NCBI GenBank assembly: GCA_905372345.1
Contig: CAJPPE010000082.1
Location: 1 to 6,949 of the forward strand
Reading direction: 5' to 3'
Length of the DNA: 6,949 bases
DNA from: an uncultured Treponema sp.
Lineage (GTDB): Bacteria > Spirochaetota > Spirochaetia > Treponematales > Treponemataceae
The position numbers and the translations under genes are program-made. The notes beneath the pieces were generated by a model, which did no database searches, had not been told where the DNA came from, and saw nothing but the letters and a program-made list of their open reading frames with translations. How positions within the stretch are numbered: position 1 is the first letter of the stretch; every line of letters begins with the position of its first letter. Below are positions 1 through 6,758 of this stretch, in pieces.

Positions 1-1004
1 TTTTTGTCTACACAATATTGAAGAAGGTCTACAATGTTGCCGTGATAAGCGATTGAGATTGGCTCCTTCTTTTTTAGGTACTCGTCTACCTTTTTAAAGA
101 TTTCGTCCAAGTTATCGGACATTTCGTGAACCCAGCCTTGTTCAAGACGGGTATTGATTCTCGATTTATCGACTTCGGCAAAAACACCGACGGCATTTGC
201 TATTTCGCAGGCCTTGGGTTGGGCTCCCGACATTCCGCCCAAGCCGGAAGAAATAAAGAGTTTTCCCCTTAAGTCGCCGTCGCTTGCAACTCCCAGTTCC
301 TTGCGGCCTGCTGTGAGGATTGTATTAAATGTTCCGTGAACTATACCCTGAGGGCCGATATACATCCAGCCGCCTGCCGTCATCTGTCCGTAGTTGGCAA
401 CGCCCATTTCTTCTGCAACTTCCCAGTCCTTGTAATTATCGAACATACCTATCATAAGGCCGTTTGTAATTATAACCCTCGGAGCTTCAGGTTTTGAAGG
501 GAAGAGGCCTAAGGGGTGTCCCGATTCCATAACAAGGGTTTGATCTTCGGTTAATTCTTCCAAATATTTTTTGATGAGGCGGTACTGAAGCCAGTCATGG
601 CAGACCGAGCCCGTTTCACCGTAGGTTACAAGCTCATAAGGGTAGAGGGCGACATCGAAGTCAAGGTTGTTGTCTATCATAACCTGCATAGCCTTTGCTG
701 CAAGACATTTGCCCTTGTACTCATCTATGGGTTTTCCGTAAATGTTTCCGTGGGGCCTGTAGCGGTAGGCATAAATTCGGCCGTAGGTAAAAAGTTCATC
801 CAAAAACTCAGGAGCGAGCTTTTCGTGAAGTTCTTCCGGTACATAGCGGAGGGCGTTTTTTAAGGCCGTTTCCGTTTGAGACTTTGTCAAGTTAAAGCCC
901 CTGCTCGGTGCCCTTCTTATTCCCTTTTCAAAAACGGGATCGGGGGGAAGAGTCGCATCAAGTTTGATTGTCATCGCAGATGCAATTTCTTTGTTTGTAA
1001 TCAT
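1..1004 (-). CDS. hutU: Urocanate hydratase (urocanase), long UROC1-like form, C-terminal part outside the window
   Basis: This is the first 334 residues of urocanase, the cytosolic NAD+-dependent enzyme that hydrates urocanate to imidazolone propionate in histidine breakdown. The frame stays open to the window's left edge. Visible landmarks are ESGHPLGLFPS (residues 160-170), YGQMTAGGWMYIGPQG (205-220) and the glycine-rich SGLGGMSGAQPKA (253-265) typical of the NAD-binding region. The catalytic cysteine region lies beyond the edge. The N-terminus carries extra sequence (about residues 1-85, including ALRYVPEELHEKLAPEF) that classical Pseudomonas-type HutU lacks but animal UROC1 has. The full protein is therefore probably near 670 residues rather than 555; this is an inference. 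The ATG at 1002-1004 is preceded by AAAGGAG (1014-1020) with a 9-base spacer, which supports this start. It has its own promoter and is not obviously cotranscribed with the phosphatase gene upstream. Confidence 0.96.
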   Translation of the reverse strand, partial: MITNKEIASAMTIKLDATLPPDPVFEKGIRRAPSRGFNLTKSQTETALKNALRYVPEELHEKLAPEFLDELFTYGRIYAYRYRPHGNIYGKPIDEYKGKCLAAKAMQVMIDNNLDFDVALYPYELVTYGETGSVCHDWLQYRLIKKYLEELTEDQTLVMESGHPLGLFPSKPEAPRVIITNGLMIGMFDNYKDWEVAEEMGVANYGQMTAGGWMYIGPQGIVHGTFNTILTAGRKELGVASDGDLRGKLFISSGLGGMSGAQPKACEIANAVGVFAEVDKSRINTRLEQGWVHEMSDNLDEIFKKVDEYLKKKEPISIAYHGNIVDLLQYCVDK

Positions 1005-1034
1005 AATAGTTTTCTCCTTTAAATATTAAAACTG

Positions 1035-1060
1035 ATAAAAGTTAAATAATTGCCTTTTAT
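1035..1060. repeat. Short inverted repeat in the hutU leader
   Basis: Two 7-base arms, ATAAAAG (1035-1041) and CTTTTAT (1054-1060), are perfect reverse complements separated by 12 bases. They lie immediately downstream of the predicted hutU transcription start. The position would suit a repressor operator or a weak leader hairpin. The arms are almost entirely A/T, though, and in such AT-rich DNA a match of this size can arise by chance. Confidence 0.3.
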
Positions 1061-1068
1061 AGAGCTTA

Positions 1069-1097
1069 AGTATAACATGAAGACTTAAAATATGCAA
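1069..1097 (-). promoter_or_regulatory. Sigma-70-type promoter of hutU
   Basis: Read on the minus strand there is a -35 box TTGCAT (1092-1097), a 17-base spacer and a -10 box TATACT (1069-1074). This is close to consensus with ideal spacing. Transcription would begin near 1062, giving a leader of about 58 bases before the hutU ATG. The promoter lies just past the stop codon of the phosphatase gene, so hutU can be expressed independently. The AT-rich DNA upstream is compatible with good activity. The call rests on sequence match only. Confidence 0.72.
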
Positions 1098-1111
1098 GAT
1101 TTACTTTAATT

Positions 1112-1654
1112 TTATAATTCAAATTCAAGAAGCTGGCAGTTTTTGATTTCTATCTTTTCCAGTTCTTCTTTTGAATAAGATTTAAAATATGTGCAAATCA
1201 TAGTGCTTATCATTCCATGACAAACAAAAAGCACGTTTTCATTTTTGTGTTTTGCTTTGACCTCTTCAATCATACCATAGGCATGGTGTGCAATTTGCAC
1301 CAAGGATTCTCCTTGCGGGAATCTAAAAAAAGGATTGTCGGTTATTTTTAAAAATTCAGGCTTCCTCCAATCCTCACCTTCAAAAGTTCCGAAATTTATT
1401 TCTTTTAAGCGTTCATCTATTTTTGCTTTTATACCCAAAGTTTTTTCGATATAGGCTGCTGTTGCTATGGCTCTTTTAAGCGGGGACACATAGATAAGGC
1501 TGATCTTATTTTTATCCTGTTCGGCAGCAAGGCGTTTGGCGAGTTCTTTTGCTTGGGCTTTTCCTTTTTCTGTAAGAGAAGCTTCGGAAACGCCGCAAGC
1601 CATCATCTTAGAATTCCAGTCGGTTTCACCGTGACGTACAACAAAAAGTTTCAT
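1112..1654 (-). CDS. Histidine phosphatase family protein (phosphoglycerate-mutase-like)
   Basis: A 180-residue cytosolic protein of the histidine phosphatase superfamily, which moves phosphate through a phospho-histidine intermediate. The signature RHGET is at residues 7-11, with H8 the predicted nucleophile. SPLKRA (57-62) supplies the second conserved arginine, R61. The acidic proton donor is probably E85 in LKEINFGTFEG. The second catalytic histidine is H146 in FVCHGM. All catalytic positions are intact and the length is normal for the small CobC/PhoE/GpmB-like members. Substrate cannot be read from sequence; candidates include sugar phosphates, nucleotides or alpha-ribazole phosphate, and no cobalamin gene is nearby to favour the last. 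The ATG at 1652-1654 has no recognisable Shine-Dalgarno sequence. A -10 box lies only six bases upstream, suggesting a leaderless mRNA. The start is still sound because the RHGE motif must follow a short beta strand at the N-terminus. Confidence 0.93.
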   Translation of the reverse strand: MKLFVVRHGETDWNSKMMACGVSEASLTEKGKAQAKELAKRLAAEQDKNKISLIYVSPLKRAIATAAYIEKTLGIKAKIDERLKEINFGTFEGEDWRKPEFLKITDNPFFRFPQGESLVQIAHHAYGMIEEVKAKHKNENVLFVCHGMISTMICTYFKSYSKEELEKIEIKNCQLLEFEL

Positions 1655-1660
1655 GCAAAA

Positions 1661-1689
1661 ATTATATGTTTTTTAAGCTTAAAGAACAA
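1661..1689 (-). promoter_or_regulatory. Putative promoter of the phosphatase gene, leaderless arrangement
   Basis: On the minus strand a perfect -10 box TATAAT (1661-1666) is preceded at 17 bases by TTGTTC (1684-1689), a weak -35 with the key TTG. Only six bases separate the -10 box from the ATG, so transcription would start at or beside the A of the start codon. The spacer holds a perfect 12-base palindrome, TTTAAGCTTAAA (1672-1683), which could be an operator or a chance AT-rich match. Confidence 0.55.
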
Positions 1690-1715
1690 GTAGGAACCGT
1701 TCAATTTGCTATCCT

Positions 1716-1761
1716 TCTCACTGAAGAAATATGACAAAAACAGCATTTTTCTTCAGTGAGA
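1716..1761. repeat. 14-bp perfect inverted repeat (hairpin) between the YjiH and phosphatase genes
   Basis: The arms TCTCACTGAAGAAA (1716-1729) and TTTCTTCAGTGAGA (1748-1761) are exact reverse complements around an 18-base loop. The element begins 32 bases after the stop codon of the YjiH-family gene, where a terminator would be expected. No run of T follows either arm on either strand, so it does not fit a standard intrinsic terminator. It could be a 3'-end mRNA-protecting hairpin, an atypical terminator or a small dispersed repeat. Confidence 0.8.
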
Positions 1762-1793
1762 TATGATGTCGGCACCTCTTTCAGTTTTAGCAC

Positions 1794-3140
1794 TTATTTT
1801 GCTATTATATATGTAAACAAATATACAAAGGGTGCCGTCAACAGAATCGAAAGGATAACTCTTTCAACCCAGATGATAAGATAGTCCTTCATCTTTAATG
1901 GAATCTCCGTGCTCATCATACAGGGGATAGATGCCGAGAAAAATAAGATTTCGGAAACGCAGGCTACAGCTACTACAAGCCTTGTACCTGCCGAGGCGCT
2001 TGCAACTAATGGAGCCGGCAAGAACATTTCCGCGATGCTTGTAGCAAGAGCTTTTGCTGCAAGTACGGGCTCAGGCAGTTGTATCAGCCACGTAAAGGGC
2101 ACAAAGATATATCCGATTATGTCAAAAACCGGAGTATATTTTGCAATGATAAGACCCAAACTTCCGATTGCCATTAAAGACGGAGCCAAACCTATTGCAA
2201 GTTTTACACCGTCAAGCAAATTTATTTTTACATTTTGGGGAAGGGTAGGAGCAGAAGAACAAACATTTACGGCTTCTCCCAAGGCAATTTTAAATTTATT
2301 CCCCTTTACATCGGTTTCGATATCGCCCTTGCTGTCTTCATAATATGAGTCGGCTTTTTTGGATAGAGGATATATTCTTGCAGTAATTGCTGTCACGATA
2401 AAGGTAACTATAACCGTTGTCCAAAAATAGAAGTTCCAGTGTTCCATAAACCCTAGTGTTTTTGCAACTATTATCATAAAGGTTGCAGACACGGTCGAAA
2501 AGCCCGTAGCGATAATTGCAGCTTCCTTGTTTGTGTATTTTCCTTCTTTGTAAACACGGTTTGTAATGAGCAAGGCTATCGAATAGCTTCCTACAAAAGA
2601 AGCTACGGCATCAATAGCACTGCGGCCGGGAGTTTTCCAAACAGGTTTCATTACAGGACGCATAAATACGCCTACAAATTCCATGAGACCGTAACCTACG
2701 ATAAAAGCCAAAAATACCGAGCCTATAGGAACGATGGTTGTGACCGGAACTACAATTTTACCGTAGATAAAAGGCAACATTCCTTTGGCTAAAAGAGCTT
2801 CAGGCCCTACATTGAATACCGTCATAATTGCAAAGGGGATTGCAAGAATGTTGATAATTGAAAACACCATTTTTACCTTGGTCTTTTTCCATGCCCCAGT
2901 TATAAATGGAAAAACTACGCCCACGCAGCAAAGCAAAAGCCCCCAGTACTTTGCATAATATGGAATCTTTTGAATCAATCCCACAATATGATCCAATGGA
3001 ATCGTCTTTTTTCCTCCGATTGCAATCGGAATAAAAAACATAAAAATACCGATCAAACTATAAACCACAAACCGGATTATAGTTTTCGGTTCCGTCTTTC
3101 CTTTGGGAACAGCTGTTCCGTTTCTTTTTTCGTCACTCAT
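1794..3140 (-). CDS. YjiH-family membrane protein with nucleoside-recognition/gate domains
   Basis: A 448-residue multi-spanning inner-membrane protein resembling the YjiH family, whose 'gate' (nucleoside recognition) domain is shared with nucleoside transporters and FeoB. A short charged N-terminus (residues 1-19) precedes about ten hydrophobic segments, roughly at 20-41, 64-81, 90-109, 127-156, 180-195, 207-225, 236-256, 308-333, 338-355, 359-381, 386-410 and 420-446; some may be re-entrant. A hydrophilic loop at about 259-305 divides the protein. Gate-like stretches occur in both halves: GRSAIDAVASFVGSYSIALL (172-191) and AKALATSIAEMFLPAPLVAS (362-381). Substrate is unknown; a small nitrogenous solute is a guess from family membership. 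The ATG (3138-3140) has AAGGAG (3148-3153) at a 7-base spacing. The methyltransferase gene ends 17 bases upstream, so the two are probably cotranscribed from the promoter at 3874-3901. Confidence 0.85.
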   Translation of the reverse strand: MSDEKRNGTAVPKGKTEPKTIIRFVVYSLIGIFMFFIPIAIGGKKTIPLDHIVGLIQKIPYYAKYWGLLLCCVGVVFPFITGAWKKTKVKMVFSIINILAIPFAIMTVFNVGPEALLAKGMLPFIYGKIVVPVTTIVPIGSVFLAFIVGYGLMEFVGVFMRPVMKPVWKTPGRSAIDAVASFVGSYSIALLITNRVYKEGKYTNKEAAIIATGFSTVSATFMIIVAKTLGFMEHWNFYFWTTVIVTFIVTAITARIYPLSKKADSYYEDSKGDIETDVKGNKFKIALGEAVNVCSSAPTLPQNVKINLLDGVKLAIGLAPSLMAIGSLGLIIAKYTPVFDIIGYIFVPFTWLIQLPEPVLAAKALATSIAEMFLPAPLVASASAGTRLVVAVACVSEILFFSASIPCMMSTEIPLKMKDYLIIWVERVILSILLTAPFVYLFTYIIAK

Positions 3141-3157
3141 AAAAATTCTCCTTATAT

Positions 3158-3835
3158 CTATTTTGTCAATATTAAAAACAAACTTGATTCATCTATTTCT
3201 TTTATCTCATACCGAAAACCCGATTGAATGCCGAGTTTTTTAAGTTCTTCTTCGGTAAAGGTTACCGCCTTAAAACCGTCTTTGCAGATAATGATACCGT
3301 CCTTTGTTTTTTCTTCATCGATTTCGCCTAAAAGCTTTTTATCCGCCTGTTCCCGAAACCATTCAAGCCGATCTTTCCAGAATTTTCCGCTATAGGTGCT
3401 GAAAAAGGCTTTTCCGCCTTTCTTGAGACTTTGGACACATACGGTAATAAGGCGTTCTGCAGAACCTTTAATTGCGGAAAGTCCGTTTTGCAAACAGAGT
3501 ACCATGTCAAATTCACCATTAAACGCAAGGTTATAAGCATCCGCCGCCTGCACTGTTGCGTTGGAACTATCTTTTAAAAATTCTTTTGCAAAGGCAACCG
3601 AATCTTCGGAAATGTCGATACCGATAAGACGCTTTGCATACGGAGACAATTCTTTTAATATTCTCCCATACCCGCAGCCGACTTCCAGGACCGATTCGGC
3701 TCCGGTTAAATTCCGTTTGATAAAATTTATTTCTTCATTGAGGTATTGCCGCACACGGGGAAGAGCCGTATCGTATACTCGGAATAATTTTTGTGCATTT
3801 AAATTCTGTGCGTAATAATTGGCTTCGTTTTTCAT
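3158..3835 (-). CDS. Class I SAM-dependent methyltransferase
   Basis: A 225-residue cytosolic protein with a Rossmann-type methyltransferase fold. Motif I is VLEVGCGYGRI (residues 49-59), which binds S-adenosylmethionine. The acidic residue at the end of strand 2 is D74 in IGIDIS. QAADAYNL (96-103) gives the adenine-contacting position, and the motif IV region is FDMVLCLQNGLSAI (109-122), followed by a strand at KGGKAFFSTYSG (139-150). There is no PPY/NPPY motif, which argues against a DNA adenine or release-factor enzyme. A small-molecule substrate is more likely, but none can be named. The start ATG (3833-3835) has a near-perfect ribosome site, TAGGAGG (3841-3847), 5 bases upstream. It is the first gene of an apparent operon with the YjiH-like membrane protein. 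A strong promoter precedes it, with a leader of only about 32 bases. Confidence 0.92.
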   Translation of the reverse strand: MKNEANYYAQNLNAQKLFRVYDTALPRVRQYLNEEINFIKRNLTGAESVLEVGCGYGRILKELSPYAKRLIGIDISEDSVAFAKEFLKDSSNATVQAADAYNLAFNGEFDMVLCLQNGLSAIKGSAERLITVCVQSLKKGGKAFFSTYSGKFWKDRLEWFREQADKKLLGEIDEEKTKDGIIICKDGFKAVTFTEEELKKLGIQSGFRYEIKEIDESSLFLILTK

Positions 3836-3873
3836 ACCGGCCTCCTAATTTTTATCATTAATTCTACAATATT

Positions 3874-3901
3874 ATTCTACCACCTCCTCCCGTTTTGTCA
3901 A
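3874..3901 (-). promoter_or_regulatory. Strong sigma-70-type promoter of the methyltransferase/YjiH operon
   Basis: The minus strand shows a consensus -35 TTGACA (3896-3901), a 16-base spacer and a -10 TAGAAT (3874-3879) matching consensus at five of six bases. Just upstream (3902-3927) are A and T tracts resembling an UP element. The spacer is unusually G-rich (about 3880-3891) for this AT-rich gap. Transcription would start near 3867. A second copy of the -10-like heptamer GTAGAAT lies at 3861-3867, too close to use this -35. Confidence 0.75.
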
Positions 3902-4022
3902 GATTTTATTTAAAAAATTAAAATTTTGTTGATGAGTTCCGGCTCAATCGTATGGAATTTATAGAAAAACTAAAATAAAATATCTAAAAGAGGGCAATAA
4001 GCTGTATCGTAGAGGGTGAGGA

Positions 4023-4040
4023 GTTGAGCATGAGCTCAAC
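4023..4040. repeat. Compact hairpin downstream of mutS
   Basis: Arms GTTGAGC (4023-4029) and GCTCAAC (4034-4040) form a perfect 7-bp stem with a 4-base ATGA loop, 33 bases past the mutS stop codon. Read with mutS no T run follows directly, although the transcript becomes U-rich about 40 bases on (3965-3990). It may contribute to mutS 3'-end formation, but it is not a textbook terminator. On the plus strand it is followed by GTTTTG, a weak tail, with no gene there to terminate. Confidence 0.5.
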
Positions 4041-4073
4041 GTTTTGCGGTTTGTTCCTCGGGCTTTACCTTTT

Positions 4074-6758
4074 CTATTTTCCTGAAAGCCTATTTTTCCA
4101 TGAGGCGATTAGCTGGAGGGCTTTTATAGGGGCTGTTTCATCGGGATCGGTTGAAAGGATTTCGTTTAAGATAAGCTCTTCTTCAGGGAAGAGGGATAGG
4201 CCTTTTGCAGCCGGACTTGAAGTAGCTTTTTCCTCTGAGGTTATGGCTGTGCAGCCGGAATTACTTGTTTCTTGGATAGTCCGTTCTTTTTGAAATTGGC
4301 TTCGCATGTATAAAAGGTTTTCTGCTCTTGTTAGAACGCTTTGAGGGATACCGGCAAGGCCTGCAACGTGGATGCCGTAAGAGTTTCCGGCAGCTCCGGG
4401 GACGACCTTTTTTAAAAAGACTATCTTTCCTTCCGCTTCAAGTACGTCCAATTTTAGGTTTATGATTTTTTCGTGCTCCAAGCGGGTAAGCTCATGGTAG
4501 TGGGTTGCAAAAAGGGTTTTTGCCTTTATGGTGTCAAGGAGATGTTCACTCACAGCCTGTGCAATGGCAAGACCGTCCTCCATAGACGTTCCACGGCCGA
4601 CCTCGTCCATAATAACAAGGCTGTTTCGAGTCGCCGAATTCAGGATATAGGCCGTTTCTATCATCTCGACTAAAAAGGTTGATTCTCCTCGGGCAAGATT
4701 ATCCGTAGCTCCCACCCTGCAAAAAATCTTATCTACGGGGCTTAAAACGGCTTTTTCGGCCGGAACAAAGGAGCCTATCTGTGCCAATAGGCAGATTAAG
4801 GCTGTCTGCCGCAAAAAGGTGCTTTTTCCCGCCATATTGGGTCCCGTAATGACGGCAAAAGACGGAATATTTCTATCTTCAGGATTGGAATTTTCTCCGG
4901 ATAAGAGCTTAATGGAATTGGGTACAAAGTCTCCGGCTCTAAGATGGTTTTCGACTACGGGGTGCCTGCCGCCCGTTATATTTAAGATGCCGGAATCGCC
5001 GCAAAGTTCGGGCCTTGTCCAAGCGTGTAAAACTGCGGCCTGTGCAAAGGATTGGTTCACATCGAGCTCGGCAACTTCTTCTGCAAGTTTTTGTAAAAAG
5101 CAGTGATGGGAGCCTATTTCGGTACAGACCTCATCAAAAACTTCTTTTTCGGCTTCAATCAGTCTTTCTTCCGAGTTATTTATATTATCTTCAATTTGTT
5201 TTAAGGTTTCGGTGGTGAATCGGTCTGCATTTGACAGGGAGCGTTGGCGGATAAAATAATCGGGAACAGCCGAGATGTTTCCTAAAGACACTTCCAAAAA
5301 ATAGCCCATCATTCTATTGTATTTTATTTTTAGATTAGTGATGCCCGTTTTTTTCCGTTCATCGTCCAAATACTTTTCAAGAATTTCGTGGGCATTTTCT
5401 TTTATGTTTTTTATCGTGTCGACCTTTTTTGAAAAGCCTTTTTTTATAAGTTTTCCGTCATTTAAGGCTATAGTGCAATCATCATCTATCGAATTTTCCA
5501 AAAGATTTCGGATTTCAGTTAGCAATTTTTTTTCTTCATCGTTAAGTTGCAAAAAATTAAGTTTTTTTTCTTCTATGAGGCTGCCCATCCTTATTACGGA
5601 GTTAAGACTTTGTTTTAGGGCAAGAAGATCCTTGCCGTGAGTCTTTTGCATTGCAATGCGGCCTGAAAGCCGTTCAATATCGAGTATGGAAGAAAGAGTC
5701 TCCCGTATAATGGCCGATGCCTTTCCGTCCTTAAAAAGACTGTTTACCTTGTCAAGCCTCTTATCTATTTCCTTCTTTGAGCGGAGCGGATAGCTTATCC
5801 TTCTCCTCAAAAGGCGGGTGCCCATGGCCGTTTTTGTATAATTTACGGATTCAAAAAGGCTGTACGAGGGGCTATTATCCCTCAAGTTTGTCAAAAGCTC
5901 TAAATTTTTCCTTGTGGAATCGTCCAAGGAAACGAAGTCGCTTTCGGCATAGATTTTAATGCCGGAAATATGGGAAATATCCCTTCCCGAAATCTCTTCC
6001 AAGTATTGCAGTAAGAGGCCGGCGGGCGGAACTTCAGGCGAATCGGTATTGAGTAAAAAGCCCTTTAAGTTTTCCGTCCCAAAGCTTGAGCAAAGTCTTT
6101 TTTCAGCTTGATCGGGGTTAAAGCTCCAGTCGGGGTAAAAGTTTTGCATCATTGAAGGAAATTCCGAAAGGATTTGCTTTAGGGCAGGAAATTCGCTTTG
6201 AATCGACTGCTGAATTAAAATTTCCTTGGGGTTAATTCTTCCTATTTCTTTTAAAAACTGTTCTTTAAAGTCTGTTTTGGGGAAAGAAGTAGCAAAAAAA
6301 TTGCCTGTGGTAATATCGATATAGGCAAGGCCTGCATAGTAGTCTAATCCGCTGTTGCCTTCCGTTTTTTTATTTGAGAAATAGACTGCGGCAAGGTAGT
6401 TATTGCTTCCCTGTTCCAAAAAGTCGTCTTCGGCAACGGTACCGGGAGTAATAACTTCGACTACCTTGCGCTCAGTCAGGCCTCCTGCTACGGGTTCCGT
6501 AACTTGCTCGCATATAGCAATTTTTTTTCCTGCACGCAGGAGGCGGGCTATGTAGATTTTTGCGGCATGATATGGAATACCGCACATAGGCACATCGGCT
6601 CTTTTTGTGAGAGTCAGGTTTAAGATTCGGCTTACTTCGACGGCTTCATCAAAAAACATCTCATAAAAATCGCCGAGCCTAAAAAAAAGTATTTCGTCTT
6701 TGTATTTTGCCTTAATGCTGAGGTATTGCCTCATCATAGGCGTTTGAGGTTTATTCAC
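4074..6758 (-). CDS. mutS: DNA mismatch repair protein MutS
   Basis: Full-length MutS (894 residues), the ATPase that recognises mispaired and looped bases and starts mismatch repair with MutL. The N-terminal mismatch-binding domain contains GDFYEMF (29-35); F31 and E33 are the base-stacking and hydrogen-bonding residues. The connector, lever and clamp domains follow, to about residue 570. The ATPase domain has Walker A GPNMAGKST (639-647), the GESTFLVEM signature loop (691-699), Walker B LVIMDEVGRGTS (714-725) and the ATHYHEL histidine switch (751-757). After a low-complexity linker (about 830-850), LSLF (854-857) resembles the beta-clamp contact motif. The end (DPDETAPIKALQLIASWKNRL, 871-891) matches the dimer/tetramer helices of E. 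coli MutS. The start is GTG (6756-6758), chosen because the conserved TPMMRQY follows at residues 6-12. A weak AAGAAG (6764-6769) lies 5 bases upstream, and the start overlaps the previous gene by 8 bases, suggesting translational coupling. Confidence 0.98.
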   Translation of the reverse strand: MNKPQTPMMRQYLSIKAKYKDEILFFRLGDFYEMFFDEAVEVSRILNLTLTKRADVPMCGIPYHAAKIYIARLLRAGKKIAICEQVTEPVAGGLTERKVVEVITPGTVAEDDFLEQGSNNYLAAVYFSNKKTEGNSGLDYYAGLAYIDITTGNFFATSFPKTDFKEQFLKEIGRINPKEILIQQSIQSEFPALKQILSEFPSMMQNFYPDWSFNPDQAEKRLCSSFGTENLKGFLLNTDSPEVPPAGLLLQYLEEISGRDISHISGIKIYAESDFVSLDDSTRKNLELLTNLRDNSPSYSLFESVNYTKTAMGTRLLRRRISYPLRSKKEIDKRLDKVNSLFKDGKASAIIRETLSSILDIERLSGRIAMQKTHGKDLLALKQSLNSVIRMGSLIEEKKLNFLQLNDEEKKLLTEIRNLLENSIDDDCTIALNDGKLIKKGFSKKVDTIKNIKENAHEILEKYLDDERKKTGITNLKIKYNRMMGYFLEVSLGNISAVPDYFIRQRSLSNADRFTTETLKQIEDNINNSEERLIEAEKEVFDEVCTEIGSHHCFLQKLAEEVAELDVNQSFAQAAVLHAWTRPELCGDSGILNITGGRHPVVENHLRAGDFVPNSIKLLSGENSNPEDRNIPSFAVITGPNMAGKSTFLRQTALICLLAQIGSFVPAEKAVLSPVDKIFCRVGATDNLARGESTFLVEMIETAYILNSATRNSLVIMDEVGRGTSMEDGLAIAQAVSEHLLDTIKAKTLFATHYHELTRLEHEKIINLKLDVLEAEGKIVFLKKVVPGAAGNSYGIHVAGLAGIPQSVLTRAENLLYMRSQFQKERTIQETSNSGCTAITSEEKATSSPAAKGLSLFPEEELILNEILSTDPDETAPIKALQLIASWKNRLSGK

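Noticed and set aside
597..863. Open frame of 88 codons on the plus strand inside hutU
   Set aside because: It lies wholly antisense to well-conserved urocanase coding sequence and has no recognisable domain.
1716..1761. Intrinsic terminator reading of the 14-bp inverted repeat
   Set aside because: No T tract follows the stem on either strand, so it was listed as an inverted repeat instead.
1909..2343. Open frame of 144 codons on the plus strand
   Set aside because: It is antisense to the YjiH-family gene; its composition reflects the reverse complement of membrane-segment codons and it has no ribosome site or recognisable domain.
3328..3540. Second minus-strand frame of 70 codons within the methyltransferase gene
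   Set aside because: It overlaps the motif-bearing methyltransferase frame on the same strand and has no ribosome site or recognisable domain.
3951..3977. Tiny plus-strand frame (ATG GAA TTT ATA GAA AAA CTA AAA TAA) in the mutS/methyltransferase gap
   Set aside because: Eight codons with no ribosome site; too short to separate from chance.
4024..4293. Open frame of 89 codons on the plus strand across the mutS 3' end
   Set aside because: It would start with TTG inside the hairpin and is antisense to the conserved MutS C-terminus; nothing in the protein is recognisable.
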